From Bryopsis sp. KO-2023 (taxonomy: Eukaryota > Chlorophyta > Ulvophyceae > Bryopsidales > Bryopsidaceae), in contig BSYQ01000016.1 of NCBI GenBank assembly GCA_030272585.1, positions 682,001 to 746,000 on the forward strand: DNA of 64,000 nucleotides, written 5' to 3'. Numbering within the stretch: the stretch's first letter is position 1; the number at the start of each line of letters is the position of its first letter. The notes under the pieces are model-generated. The model was not told the DNA's origin. It saw only the letters and a list, made by a program, of their open reading frames with translations, and made no database searches. The translations under genes and the position numbers were made by a program. Positions 24,250 to 36,921 of this stretch are shown here, piece after piece.

Positions 24250-27200
24250 TTATTCAGCCTGGCATTGTGGAGGGGATCTTGCCAGCTTTTCCCCCCCATT
24301 CAGCGGCTGAAACGATGTGTCGTTGTAGTCATTCCGGCTCCCCACTTTTGCCGAGGCATCCCTCGACAAAGACACCGTGATTTTGGGTCCTGTTTTCCTT
24401 TCCCTCCCGCTCCCCGGCCCCGAGTAATTCTGAGCGGTGTCCAAAATGTCTCGTTCGTCGATTTCCCAGATGTTGGGCGTTTCGTACGAGCAATCCCAAG
24501 AACAGGTGCACATGTCCCATCCATCCGAGCCGCCGCTGCCTTTCGAAAAGGAATCTCGACTCTGACTGTTGGTCCCCACTTTCACCCCGGAGGAGTTCTC
24601 AGCGGACGCGTCTGACGGTCGATTCGAAACGCTTTGCTCCATTGCCTCGGGGTACTCGGTCAACCCATCGATATCAGCGAACAAATAGCTACTCCCGCTC
24701 CCCCCGCCCGTCCCACCCCCAGCATTCAACCCCCCTCCCAATCCCACGTGCCGCTTTTTCTTAGTCCCGATCGTCTTTTGCACAAACCCCTTCAACGACC
24801 TCATCATTCGTTTTTGCAGTTCGTCCCCACCGATCAGTTCGGTGAAATCCTGGTAGCCGGGGGGCAAAATGTCGAGCACCAGAATGGATGTGTCGTCAGT
24901 CAAAGACCCGTTTGAGGAAGTGGAGCAAGCGACCTTGAGGAGGCGCTCAGCCGACTTCGCAAGGGGGCAATTTCGAACAATTTTGCAAGCTCTCGGCCCT
25001 GACATGTGGTCCCACAACCCGTCGGAAGACATCACCAGTCGGGCACCGGTTGGAGGAATTATCGCCTGGAATGTGTGCATATACATGGGTAAAGATCTAC
25101 TGTTTACCGACCAGCTTGCCTATCGATAGTGGCAAAAGAGGGAAAGAAAAGCAAAAGGAGCGGTCTACCATTCTCGACTTCACAGAAAACCCTTTCAACA
25201 GTTTATTTACCTGATAAAAACATATCAAGATTCCTGACGAACTTTGTGTCAATTTCTTGACAGCGTTGATTTTTGTTCTCTCTCGAAACATAGAGAGAAA
25301 GAAAAATAATTATTAAACGCGTACCTGTCTGACATGCGGCACCGGCAAGATATGGGGCCCACAATCGAGGTCCCCTAAGGAGCGTGACATAGCGATTCCC
25401 CCAGGCCACACTCTCAAAGGACCGATTCCAGCTTCCCCGTCTTTTGGAGGTCCACATCGGCTTTTCGACAAGGCTTTTACCTTCAGACCGGCCCCGTGCA
25501 GTCGCTCCTGCTCTCGCTTGTTGTCGTTCACTTTGTGGCAGCACGTCATTTCAATGATCTTAGCTCGTTGGTCCAAGAAGACCTCCGAATCCCCCACATT
25601 GGCCACAGTAAGCATCCAACCAGACACCAACCCCACAGAGACTGTGGTACCTGCCAAACACGAACCACCCGTTCTTGTCAATAAGATTGAGTCGACGATC
25701 AGCCCCAGAGCTAAGGTCAACTGCTAAACCTCAGCGGTTGACCTAAGGTTTAAACCCAACGCCAGCACCCAAATAATCTTATCTATCTCCGTTCCTTCAT
25801 GAAAGATATGTTGTTTTTCTCCTTCTCCTGCTCCTCCCCTATTTTTATTTTTTTTCCGAATTTTTACTCCTTTTTAAGCAAATCGGCGTAAACCATTAAA
25901 AAAAACATTTCCTTCAAAATTTTTAAAACGTGAGCTTGTTTTACCTGTCGCAAAAAATCAAAAAAACTATTTTTGTTATTGAAATTGAAAAAAAATTGCT
26001 TTTTAATTAAATCAAATTATTTTTTTTCTTTGCTTGTGTATTCACCTGCAGACCTGCTTCCTTCCAATTTGAAAGCTTCGCTTAAGCTCAAAAATGTATC
26101 GACCAAAGCTCGCCTCACAGCTTCAGCAAATCGGACGCCATCTAGAAACACAAACCACACCCACCCGTTAAAATTATGAAAATTTGGCGAGGAAAAAAAA
26201 AAAATAATTTCTTCTCCATCCCACACCTGCCACCTGTGAAAGTAAATGGACCAGGCGTTTACGACTCCAAAAACGAAAAAACCAAATTACCAACTTCCCA
26301 CCTGCCCCTCCTCCCAAACAAAACCGCATGCGAACACACAGAGCAATAACTAACACAGCTTATTAGTCGTGGAGTGGGAGGATATAACTTTCGTGGATCC
26401 TTTTTTTTTTTTCCCTTTTTTTTTTGTCTTTTTGAGATGAAGTTAACCTGGTCGATCGAAGGGGGGTGGGTCTCCAGCAGGCAAAAGCTGTGACAAGGTT
26501 GGGGCCAATTGGCTGCGAACGAATTTTGCGGTCCTGGTGCCACCGTGGCCATCACAAACGCAGTAGACAGACCATTTGCCCAAGCCAGGCCGGCCGTGGT
26601 GAATGCTGGCCAAGTCTTCCAATACGAACAGCACATCCTGAGAAAAACACCCCCCAAAAAAAGTACCTGGGTAAGATGGACTGATCACTTGGTTGCCCTT
26701 GCATAGAAGGCTTGAAAAGGCTTTCAATGAAAAGGTTCTCCAGTTACAGTTTATAAAACCGTAAGGGAAGAAAGAAAGAAAGGGGGGGGGGGGGGGGTCG
26801 CCAAAACTGGCAGAATAGTAATAATTATTATGCTAGTAATAATCATATATATATGCTGTACCTCCACAAAACAGAAAAAAGGAGTCCAGAAAATGCTTTC
26901 TTTCTTCACATTGAATATTTTGTCATGATATGTGTTTCTTTGTTATTTCCTATTTGTCTTCTTTTCCTTCTTTCTTTCTTTTTTTTTTTTTGGGGGGGGG
27001 GAGGATCCCAGAGTAGGGTTGCTTCCTTGACAGTTACTGGGTCAGTTAAGCAAGTTGGAATGCCAGAAGAAAAGAACGGTTATCTTCTTTCCTTCCCACC
27101 CCCCGACGCGAAGCAGAACTTTTCGTCACCGCTCAAAACAATTGGTACGAACAGTTTCCAGCGAAACTACCTCTCCCTTCACATGCCGCTGGACCACAGT

Positions 27201-27302
27201 GTAATGCAGGGAAGGTCCTCGTGCCGACAAACTCGCCTTGCGACGATTTCTGCGACCAGAAACAGAAGATTTATCGAACGCGAAACACCCAGTTGAAACC
27301 AT
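24250..27302 (-). CDS. PP2C-family Ser/Thr protein phosphatase (5 exons)
   Basis: Exons on the minus strand: 27,302-27,171; 26,637-26,448; 26,141-26,046; 25,650-25,325; 25,065-24,250; phases agree and sum to 1,560 nt (519 aa). Visible PP2C (PPM) motifs: the first metal motif split across intron 1 (KGE|D, residues 44-45), DGHGG at 73-77, AGTTVSVG, ANVGDSEVFL, the GIAMSRSLGD motif, SDGLWD at 262-267, and TDDTS near 304-308, where the usual metal-binding Asp-Asn is Asp-Asp. Mn/Mg-dependent dephosphorylation of phosphoserine/threonine is expected. From about residue 320 a long C-terminal extension follows: basic KKKRH, Gly-rich, then Ser/Asp-rich and probably disordered. It has no signal or membrane segment. 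The start is the ATG at 27,302, chosen because the frame then runs straight into the catalytic core. A longer frame overlaps it upstream in another phase and could be a uORF. Confidence 0.85.
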
Positions 27303-29572
27303 GGGTCGCGACGACTCCTGACAAGGAGGGCACTGTTTCCTCGACCATCTTCACGAAACGAGGGGAGGCATCTCCCATATTTTCAAAGAAACTCAAAAAC
27401 GCAGGAGGAAAGTCAACCGAAAGTAACCGAAGTCGAAGCGGAAAGAAGCTGCATGCATCAACCAGCGTCCAGATATCGTCGAGCGTCGAACCCGAATCTG
27501 CCAACCCTTTTTCCCATACCTCGCGACGGAATTTCTCCTTCGCAGTTTCATTTTTTGCCCGGCCAGGCACCCGATCTTGACCGTTGTGCAAACGATAAGA
27601 GAACGGAACCCTTTCTGAAGGCGCCTTTCAGATTCTTGACACTCCCAGCGTGGAGTTCGTTGAAGGTTCTCAGTCACACGACGACCAGCCGGGGGGATTG
27701 GATGTCGCTAGGGGACTGGCGTGGAAGAGCCTGTTTGCTTTTTTCTCGGGCGACGACTGGGAAAAAAAAAGAAGTGTTGCGGTCCACACGAAAAAAGAAT
27801 AATCGAACGTCCGGTCCCACCATGCCGCGCGGCATCGAAACCCTCCATCAAATCCCTTGTCAAGCAAAGTACAACAGCAAGACAGATGTTGGCGGTGTGG
27901 AAAAGATTATGCCGCCCCATCCCCCCTGTCCACGACATCCAAGGTAGAAAAAAACACACCCGTACAATAGCGCGCGCGCTTGCGGTCGGGTGAGCGACTT
28001 CTTTCTTTCAGGTCCGATTCCAGCTTCGGGGAAAGCGAATTGAGGCTTGCTTGTGGGGGTGTTGTGTGTTTAAGTTTGATGTCCCGTTTCCGGCGGCGCG
28101 TAGGCCGACTTGTTGATCATTCATGCTTTCCCCTCCGATCAACGAACAAATGGGGTGCCCAGCTTTGCCAACCCTGGCTCTCCCTTGTTGATACAGTGTT
28201 CCATGAAATGGGGTTGGATTGACGATGTCGGTGAATCGTCGTGCCAGAAACTGGGGTGTGAGCGTTACAGGGTGTTTTTTTTGAGGTGGGCAAGAATCTG
28301 AACCGTTATCGAGTGTTGACTGCTGGAGTTATGTTGTGTGGACGACAATGGCGTAACGTCTTACCATGTGTTTCAATAAGAAGTTCCATGCAGGAGATTG
28401 CCGATTTGACACACTGCAACCGTTGATTAAAACTCATTCATTAAACAAAACCGTACGTTGCATCAGTTGATCATGTGTCCCCCCAAAAGAAAAGAAAAAA
28501 CGGCTTTCAGGAGCCTCCGCCTAAAATAAAAAAAACCTAAATCCAGTAGGTGGGCTGGATGGCACAGCCTTAAAGTACGTCTGTCATGTGGGAGAGAGGG
28601 CGGTCTGCCACCACAGGTTAAAAATTAACCCCACTTTTGACTGATGCTCCCCTCCCTCAAATTTTGGGAGGCCAGTTATGGAGCTCTTGTCTTTTCCCCC
28701 CTTCCCCCAAAATCACACTTAAAAGCCATCCCAGTCTTTTGCCACTGAAAGTCGCAAGGAACCTCATCAGCTTCCTTTTCTTTTTCCTTTTTTTTTTGTT
28801 TAAATAGCCTCCTTATGAACATCCACTGCATCCCTCCATCATCACCCGATCCATTAGACCAACCCTTGCAACCAAAAGCCATTGTCTCTTTGCATTTTCT
28901 CGAATTTTAGCTCCAAATCCCAACAAAAAAATTCCACCGCCGCCCATGATGCATGCATGTTGATGTCCGAAAAAAAATGTCCAAAAAAAGCAACCAAATG
29001 GCACCTTGCAAGAAAGAAAAGAAAGGGAAAAAAAAGCCAAAGAGGTTTCCTAACAGCGTTTCGAGGTCGAAAAGCGCCACCCGCGGCTAATGAACATATA
29101 TCGAATATATAACTGGTTCAGTAAGGAAAAGGAAAAAAAAGAAAAAGAAAAAAAAAACCTCGCAAAAATTCCCCAAGCCATCACTTTGAAAGCACCCACT
29201 TTCACTTTTTTCTTTTTTTTACCCTAAGGTTTTTTCTGATACTCCACCCAGGCAAGGATTTTTTTTTTCCGAGTTTGCTTCTCTCCAAGATAACCAAGAT
29301 AACCACCCTTGAATCAACAGTCTTTTCTGGGTTTTCCTCTGTTAAATTTTGACAGCTCCATACCAAAAATCCCCACAAAAACGATCCATCACCACATGGC
29401 AAAAACAAAACATTCAAAAAAAAGCCTCCCAAACCAAATTAAAAAACACCAAAGAAAAAAAACGCTCACTTCCCACCCACCCACTCCCACCCGTCCCGCC
29501 CTAAGATTTTCTCTATCAATAAATCAGTCATAGTGTCATATATCTTCCCAGTGAAAAATCGCGTCAGCTTTT
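27303..29572. other. Upstream region of PP2C and spacer
   Basis: The first 700 bp are balanced in composition, open in several overlapping frames, and probably include the PP2C promoter and 5' UTR. A 106-codon frame on the minus strand (27,591-27,271) overlaps the PP2C start in another phase. From about 28,400 on the sequence is AT-rich with homopolymers. I support no further gene. Confidence 0.4.
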
Positions 29573-29968
29573 CTAGCCAACGAACGATCCGGCCTTATAC
29601 TCCACAGGCTCCTCCCTGATGATCGAGTAATTCTCCCTGTCGTGCATTTCGTAGGTATCCCCCCTCCGGGCTTCCTTGTTTCTGGCCCGCTCCTCCTCAT
29701 TCTCATCTTTCAACCCCACAGAGGCTGCCACCAATCCTAACACCACCACCCATGCCCAGAAACTCTTAGCCAACTTCCCGGTAGTGCGACAGACTCTTTC
29801 CGTCCCTCCGGAAATGCTTTGACCGACATTCCCTCGCCTATCCCACACCCAAGCGACTGGGTTGCTCCGGATCCTCATGGGGTTGAAATGCCTGGTCCAT
29901 CTGAAACGCCCCCCCACATTAACGGGGCTCTGAACTTGATATTCTCGAGCATGAACGACTGCACACAC
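29573..29968 (-). CDS. Possible tail-anchor exon with one membrane segment
   Basis: A minus-strand frame of about 130 codons contains a 17-20 residue hydrophobic stretch (SFWAWVVVLGLVAASVGL) preceded by basic residues and followed by an acidic/basic tail ending KAGSFVG. An upstream Pro/Gly/Gln-rich exon-like piece near 30,080-30,125 (FDQQNPPPFGPWGGGS) ends in a good GTAAG donor and can be joined in phase using an acceptor near 29,945. This could be the 3' end of the coiled-coil gene next door, giving it a C-terminal anchor, or a separate short gene. I cannot find a legal intron joining it to the last certain coiled-coil exon: the only AG lies about 30 bp from that donor. Confidence 0.35.
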   Translation of the reverse strand: MCAVVHAREYQVQSPVNVGGRFRWTRHFNPMRIRSNPVAWVWDRRGNVGQSISGGTERVCRTTGKLAKSFWAWVVVLGLVAASVGLKDENEEERARNKEARRGDTYEMHDRENYSIIREEPVEYKAGSFVG

Positions 29969-30200
29969 GCAACAACAAATACCAATGACTCTTCCTGTTC
30001 GTTTTGTTCCGACTTCTCTTCAGAATATGCTCCCTGATCGGCACTGTGTTTCTTACTGAAAGGCGGTATCTTACTTACACTGCCACCACCCCAAGGTCCA
30101 AAAGGTGGAGGATTTTGTTGATCGAAACGCACCAAAAAGAAAAACAAAACATGAGCAAAAATATCATAATAGGTATCGATTATAGGTTTCAGGGGTGCTT

Positions 30201-33200
30201 CTATGGAACAGCAAAGAAGGGTTCGGAAAAACCTGGATAGCCACTCTGGGATTGATTAAGGTACATGCCATCCTCCTCGTGGGTGCTCGAATTGCCCATG
30301 TCTGAATAAGGTCTGTTGATCGTGTTTAGCCCTGGAGGATTTCGCATGCCGTGCATAGGAACCTAAAACGAAAAAACAGCCACATAAAGCAAGAAACTCG
30401 TTTTTCCGGATTCCAAACACAACAGATGCCCTCACAGGACATTCCCCATGTACAACCAATATCAGACATTGGCCTACACCGGATTGCTCGAGAAACCCTC
30501 ACTAGTTTCAGCATGAAATCCTGAAATCCATCAATTAGAAAACAAACCAATACCTTGAAAAAAACCCCAATACCTTGAGCAAGAAAAAATCAATACCCCC
30601 CCCCCCCCTTCCGAAGTGTTTTATGGAAGTTGGTTTATGTACAGGGCTGCACATACCTGTACGAATCCGGATTGGCCGAAACCTGACATTGGTGCTGGCT
30701 GCTGTTGCTGCTGTGGTTGAGTTGGTGGTAGTGGTGCTTGTTGCGCAGTGGGATCGGTCGGAGCCGGTTGGAAGCTTCTCGGCCTTGCTTTTTCCGCATC
30801 TACATGCGATGGCGAAGTCATGCTTGCTCCGCTTTTTACAGAAGAAGGTCCCACACTGTTTTGTAAAAGACGTAAAAATTAGCATTGCCATTTCTTTCTG
30901 GAACATATTTATTATAAAAAAGAGTCTTTTAACCATGCACTTATGATAAAACGATAGAACCCCCTCCCCCCCCGCAGGCGATAAAAGAACTTTAGGATCG
31001 TGCGTGTCTTTTTGCAATCGTTGCCTGTGAGGAGAGGTGCAGCTGTTGGGAGTGATGATATGCTGTGTTTTGGCTGGTTTCTTTAAAAAACTATGTTGAA
31101 AATCAGGCGATCGGCAAATGAAAAAGTGTGAAATCGAAAGTGTGAAGGCTGAACACACGCTGTCTTGGGATCATCAATTCGTATATAACGCATAATTTTC
31201 TTTTAAAAAAACGAAAGTCGCATCCACAAAAAATTCAACAAACAGAAGAAAAAAAAAACGGCTGCGATCGAGGAGGCACCCCTTGTTAAAAGCCAACAAA
31301 AGATCACCCCTCGAAGAAAACCTCAGTTCAACCCCAACCCCCCAATCCTTAAAAAAACCTCCACAATTTCCACCCAGCAAGAAAACAAAAACACAACACA
31401 GCCGATCTCAACAAACAAAATAGCTCCTAAAAATAGACTTCGATGAATCACCTTCGGTTTCTGTCAGATAACAGCCCCGGTCGTGGCGGAGCCCGGTTTC
31501 TCCCCCTTCTGTTCGGGGGGCGGCGAGTCTGGACAGGGAGCCCCAAGGATTGCTGTTGCTGAGCTGGAGGGGGAGCGGCCTGTTGATGCTGGGGAAGACC
31601 CCTTGGCACGGAGGCCCTCAGATTGTAATCAGAAGGCTCCCCTTCTTCGGAACTTGCACGTTCCAGGCCAGTCAGATTATCGTATACTGCATCCATGATT
31701 TCTTCGTCGTCTGGCAGTCGACCCAGGGAGCCTGTGTAGGCGATCCGCTCCGTGTGGAGCCGCTTGGAGTATTCCTGCAGGAAATTGAAAAAATAATAAA
31801 AATTGGTGGATAGCCATTGGTTAAGTTTTCTTCGAAATTTGGGGTGCGAGCTGGAGCAACAAAATCTGTCTCGAAAGATTGACATGAAACAATAGCAGTG
31901 TCAAATCAATTTTGACCACTGCTGGCTGTCGATTGGGAAGAATTTGTTGGTTTGTTTTCCTCGTTCAAAAAAAAAAAAAAAAAAAGTTTCGTTGAATTTA
32001 TCTTTTGTTTCAAAGTTTATCTTTGTTTTCTCCACCCTTACTTCCCCCCCCCTTTTCTTTGATCATTCATACTGTTACGTAACCCTCTCCCAATTAGCAA
32101 CCACCGCCCAATCGAATTCTAATTCATCCCATCAAGCTGTTTACAAAAAAAAATAAAAAAAATTCTGCGAGTGACCAAAAACCAAAAACAGAGATGAAGG
32201 GCGGTGTATGCTTTACCTTCCAAGCTTCCTCAGCCACATCCCTTTGTTTCTTTTCGTCCTGCAGCATATTTCTGAGCCGAGAGCAATCCTTCCTCATCTC
32301 CTCCAGCTCCTTGCTGGTGGTGTCCAGAGTGGCATTGGCCTGAGCAACGGTTCGGTCTTTTTCCTTCTGACCCGCTTCCAGGATGTCTTTCTGCTCCTCC
32401 AGTTTTTGACTCTTTTGGCGCTCGCCGTCCAGCTCTTTTTGTAGACCTTCTATCATCGACCCAGTCTGGACAGGAAAAAACAGCGTCCAATAAAAATGAG
32501 CGAGGGCAAAATGGAGTGGTGGTTTCTGGAAAGTGTTTTGATCGAAAAAGATAAAAGATATCAGAGTTGCAGTTCAGCTGATAGCATGGAGTTTCTTATT
32601 GTGAAAAATTACATCCACCCAAGTACGAAGAAATACCCTGTTTTTTTATTTTTTCCTATTTTTTTTATTTTGCGACTACAACTTGATGGCTTCTCTCTGT
32701 GCTGAAAATTGAACCTTGTGCTGAAGAAGAGAACGCCCTGGATAGTTGCTTCTTTTTCACAAGCAAGCTTGTCTATGCAGATGAAAATTCGCCCCCAAGC
32801 AAATATTAGGTTCATTGAAAAGATTTTTTTTTTTGCATTTGACAAAAAAAAGCCTCACTTCTCGTCGTTCTTGGTCGTTTTTGGCGACCTCCTTCAGCAC
32901 ATCCTGATACATGTCTTCCGCTTTCGATCGATGCAGTCGCTCTTCTTCGACCTGCTCCCTGGCTCGGCGACGGGCATCATCCACTTCCTTCCGAGCTTGG
33001 TCTTTGGCAGCCTCAATCTTTTTCCCACCAATTCAAAAAATTACAGAAAGATTAAAATTAAAAAAAGAGTGAATCACACAAAAAGAGTGACAAGGAGTGA
33101 GACCAGCTATTGCACTTGGATGAGTCCTCTTCAGAATTCTGAAAGGAGCGTGTAAGTGTTGATTGTTAGTGAGGACTTTCATAATCGAATGTCTATGCCT

Positions 33201-35155
33201 GTTAAGCGAATCGGGTTTTTGTTTTGCACCGACCTGGGATCGAAGCTCAGCCATTTTCTTCAAACGGCCTCTCATGTCGTCAAGCTCACTTTCCAAGGAA
33301 GCTCTGTCGCACGAAAAGAAAAAATACATGAATAAATAAATAAATAAACACAAAAACTGGATAAATGAAGCGATCAATCTTGCCCAAAAGACAAGCGCTT
33401 TTGTTTAAAAAATAATCAACCTACACAAGCTATTGAAAAGACAGATGGTCAAACCACCGATCACACCGATCTGGACAAAATATAAACCAATCAAGGGTCT
33501 TTGAACATTTTTTTTCCCCCCAACATTCGCCAAATTTTTCAAAAACCTCGGCCCGATCGCTTCCATGACTCACCTATCTCTGTCGGCCTTGGCAAGGTCG
33601 CCCTGGAGATCTTGAATGTTGCCTTCGAGTTTTCCTTTCAGCACTTTTTCCTGCTGCACGTCTCGTCTGAGCTTCCGGGCGGCTTCTTGAAGGCTGGCAA
33701 TTTGACCTCTCAAATCACCTTCGATCCTTGCGATTTGGTCGGGCGTTAGGAGCTCATCTTTGAGTCCACCCAACATGCGCTCAACCCCCTTTTCGGATTG
33801 CAGCCTGGAGCATCGGCAGATCGACAATATTGATATGTTTGGAATTCAGTGGAGAGAGAAACTGAATTAAGAAAAAGCATGACACTTTTCAACTGGTAAG
33901 TGATCAAGAAGCACCAGTAACACTCAGAAGTAAGTGAAATCTGCCCACGATATGCTTGGTGTTGATTCACAGCTTCCCACCCCCCCTTTTTGGGGGGAAA
34001 AAACAATACAAAGTGGTGAGAAAAACAAAAATGGGCAGTCAGAATTAAGAGAGCTATCCAGTTTTTTTGACCCATCACAAAATCTAATGTGTGTTCAGCA
34101 CTCCCCTGAGCTGAACGAGCAGATGATGCTCGTGCTTTTGATTTATTTTTTTTTCGGTTTTTGGCAATCCATTTCTCGATTCGATTGTATATGCAACAAA
34201 TGCAATCTTTTTTTTTTCTTTTTCCACCTTCTTTGGCGCTCTTCTTCCAATTGCTCTTCCAAAATGGACTTCAATTCTTCGAGCTTTCGGCAATGAGCTT
34301 CAGCTACGCTCCTCAAATTTTCGGCCTTCGTGCGTTCTTCCTCGGCATCTTCCCTTTCCTACAGAGGACGCCCCAAAATCTATATTTAGAAGAAGAAGAA
34401 AAAATCCATACATTTGTCAACTTGGTGATTTTGGCATCTCATCATGCTACAAAAATAAATCATAAAATTTGAACAGGATTCGAATTGAGAATGAATATGT
34501 GTAATTAATGGAAATGAAAAAAATCAAAACAAAGAAATTCAGTGTGATGTTTCATATAGTCAACAAATTGAGCTTCAACAATCAGACATTACGGTTCTCT
34601 ATATCTGTACTAATTTTAAAAAATTTAAAGCAATTTTTTATTTTTTTATTTTTTTTGGGGGGGGGGATTCTCATTTCTCAATTCAATTCAAGAAAGCAAA
34701 AATACTCACCTCTTCGGCGGTCCGCCGAGCAATTCGCTCTTTGGCCAAAAAAGCATCGGACTCCTCCTTATCACGAAACAGCTGGGCGATTTGGCCTATC
34801 AAAGCCGAGCTATTGGATGAATCCTGTCGATTTTAATGCAAAAGCAAAACCAGGTTCCTTACTGAAGACCATTAAAAACACCCCCAATAACTGAATCGTT
34901 GCTTTCTAGATGTTCTATAAAAAAAAAAGTTAGAGAAGGAATTTTTTTTCTGTAATCATTTACGCAACCTCAACAATGGACCTTCAATTTCTGGTTGATT
35001 TATTTTTATGCGGTGTAAAAAAAACCCAACACAAGGCTTTTTCTTGGGGGTTTTTTCGGGAGCTTTTTTTCAGGCCTTCTTAAGCAGGTCTAAAAAAAGA
35101 AAAATACAGGAAGGAACCGTCCAATACGGATTTCGCAACTTACATCCAGCGGCAT
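30201..35155 (-). CDS. Long coiled-coil protein (at least 10 coding exons)
   Basis: Coding exons: 35,155-35,144 (MPLD); 34,823-34,710; 34,358-34,228; 33,804-33,574; 33,303-33,234; 33,017-32,859; 32,465-32,217; 31,774-31,452; 30,855-30,657; 30,362-30,233 or, read through, to the stop near 30,201. All donors and acceptors are GT-AG and phases agree. Exon 1 starts at an acceptor at 35,177, so the 5' UTR also has an intron. About 330 N-terminal residues are charged heptad coiled coil (for example LRKLEELKSILEEQLEEERQ-like sequence), then an acidic stretch (LPDDEEIMDAVYDN), then Pro/Gln-rich and Arg-rich segments (RRPPNRRGRNR, QPQQQQQPAPM). It may be a structural or vesicle-tether protein; I cannot name a family. 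Either it ends at FSEPFFAVP or continues into the membrane exon at 29,573-29,968. Confidence 0.75.
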
Positions 35156-35177
35156 CTTTGCGAAGAGTTCAGTCGAA

Positions 35178-36122
35178 CTGCAAAAAAAAAACAAATCAAC
35201 CCAGTTGCACAACATATATTCCCTCCATCATTTCAATTAACCCCACCCCTCCTCCCAGGTTTTCAAAACACCTATGACTGACAGCAATTTTTTGCATCCA
35301 TGACTGACTCTGCTTCTATCACTGCTGCCCTTCACTGCAAGCTAAGCAGTTTGCCATCCATGTGAAATACTCAGACAGACATAGCCAGAAAATCCTTGCT
35401 AAATCAGCTGAGAGGGTGATTTGCTGTTTTCACTCATGTCACTCATTTTCACAATGACTACACTCGGCGTTGAAGGAAACATGACCTCCAGGTCTGGCTG
35501 GAGTCAAGAGCAACGCTTCACGGGTGTTTGTACCGTCGAAAAAGACGAACAGCAATTGGGGAGTTTCGAAATCTCGGGAATAGGCATACGTCTCGCGCGC
35601 ACCCCGAAAAGCTTGATAAAGAAACTTGCGCCAAGACAAAAACGACGACTTTCGAGTGTCGCTTGGGGAGGCAACCCCTCCTTTGGCAAGTTTCACGCTG
35701 AAATCTGACTTCGTCGGGGGGAAAGGGGGTGGAGAGTGGTTGAGGGGGGAGGAAGGAAAAACAGTGGAGCCACCGCCAGCAAGCCCACCACAGGAGCGTT
35801 TTACAAAGGGGGCAGCGCTGAAAGGAAACTCGAACAACAACGCGCGTTCGACCCAATACAATGACGACTCGGCACAGCCCTGATTAACCGCCCCCCCACG
35901 AGCGCCCTTTTAAAGGCCAACAAAGCGTTTCCTGGGCAGCTGAGCGCTCAGGAGCGCATTTTTTCTCACCTCAACGCCTGGGGTTGTTGGGCAAACTGGG
36001 GTTCACCAAGCTGACACGCCGGCGAGTCGGCAATAAATCAAAGGTTTGCAAAACGGGCTGGGCATATCTTCAGATTTTCGAAGGCGGACTGGCGATCTGG
36101 TGGTGGGGCTGTGAATGAATGA
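35178..36122. other. 5' flank of the coiled-coil gene
   Basis: The region should hold the promoter and non-coding first exon of the minus-strand coiled-coil gene. Both strands have 84-140 codon frames around 35,440-35,860 (plus strand from the ATG near 35,454; minus strand from near 35,861). Neither has a recognisable domain, and being mutually exclusive they are weak. The left boundary of the transposon nest lies at its end. Confidence 0.35.
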
Positions 36123-36456
36123 TGTAACGTCGTAAGATGACCGTTCTCAGTGCGATGTGCGAGTTTGCTGGTGTTAAATGAATGATGGTTGTTTATGGTT
36201 TTTTGGGACATTTGGTGGAATGAAGCTTTAGTTGTTAATGAGGGACAATGGTGGAAGGAGAATGTGAGTGGTGGGAAGTATAAGAGGCGTGGCAGGAACA
36301 GACAGATCGATCTTGTTGTAATCCAATCCATTCTCAGAAGTAGTCTGGTGCCGAAAGGCCAAGTGTCTAGCCGGAAGGCAAGAAAGAACCGACTGTCGGA
36401 AGACACACAGTTCAGAAGACGACTGGAAAGTCGCAAACACTACGTCACATTTTACA
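36123..36456 (+). repeat. Likely 5' LTR of a Ty3/gypsy-like element
   Basis: A 334-bp block begins TGTAACGTCGTA and ends TACGTCACATTTTACA, so it has the TG...CA termini of an LTR with short inverted ends. It is followed at once by a primer-binding site and a gag start. No second copy lies in the window, so the left boundary is inferred from the TGTAA...TTACA ends, which the LTRs at 36,927 and 45,208 share. Confidence 0.6.
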
Positions 36457-36468
36457 TGGTTTCGGAGC
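36457..36468 (+). promoter_or_regulatory. tRNA primer-binding site, gypsy-like element
   Basis: TGGTTTCGGAGC directly follows the LTR end. It begins with TGG, complementary to a tRNA CCA end, and resembles the TGGTATCAGAGC site used with initiator tRNA-Met. The same 12 bases occur at 37,567-37,578 in a second LTR element. Confidence 0.65.
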
Positions 36469-36471
36469 CTT

Positions 36472-36688
36472 ATGTCTGAAGAACACCCACACCCACACGT
36501 AGCCGAACCTTCGGCGCCGCCTCAAAACTTGTTGGAACGACACTTGGAGGAGTCGTTGGGAAGCAGAGGTGAACAAGCTCGGGAACCTGACCGGACGTCC
36601 ACTGCGGATCACCTGCGTTTGGCAGCACTCGAAAAGGAGCTCTCTGACCTTAGAGGCACTCTTGATGATCGTGCTCCTACACCGTACC
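36472..36688 (+). pseudogene. gag N-terminal part, interrupted
   Basis: The ATG at 36,472 lies 15 bp past the primer-binding site. The 72 complete codons are acidic and helical (ALEKELSDLRGTLDD), as in the N-terminal matrix-like region of Ty3/gypsy Gag of algae and plants. The frame is cut in a CAC codon by the LINE insertion after 36,688. Reading on into the LINE soon meets a stop and is not meaningful. The frame resumes in phase at 63,486 (see that entry). Confidence 0.75.
36674..36688. repeat. Left 15-bp target-site duplication of the LINE
   Basis: CTCCTACACCGTACC. The right copy is CTCCTA at 52,722-52,727 plus CACCGTACC at 63,477-63,485, with the DNA transposon and its TA duplication between. 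Flanking bases differ on both sides, so the 15-bp limit is exact. This copy is also the empty site of the DNA transposon. Confidence 0.9.
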
Positions 36689-36921
36689 TGGAATTTTTTG
36701 TTGATTACAATGCCTTTTTTATATCGGCAAAAATGAATGTCCCAATTAATTGTACAACACAACCGGAGACTGCCTTGCGGCAGCGCCGAAAAAAGTGAAC
36801 TGTCCCAAGAAAAGAACCCCTTACGTAACCCACAGTCCTCATTCCTCTCTCACACTCTAGCACCTGTCAAATGACAAGATCCCCAAACCTAAACCTTATT
36901 TCCGTATAAAAGAACCCCTCA

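Noticed and set aside
27271-27591. 106-codon minus-strand frame overlapping the PP2C start
   Set aside because: Different phase from the phosphatase, and it does not splice into it; at most a uORF.
35421-35883. Competing plus and minus frames of 84-140 codons upstream of the coiled-coil gene
   Set aside because: No family, no splice support, and the region is better explained as promoter and non-coding first exon.
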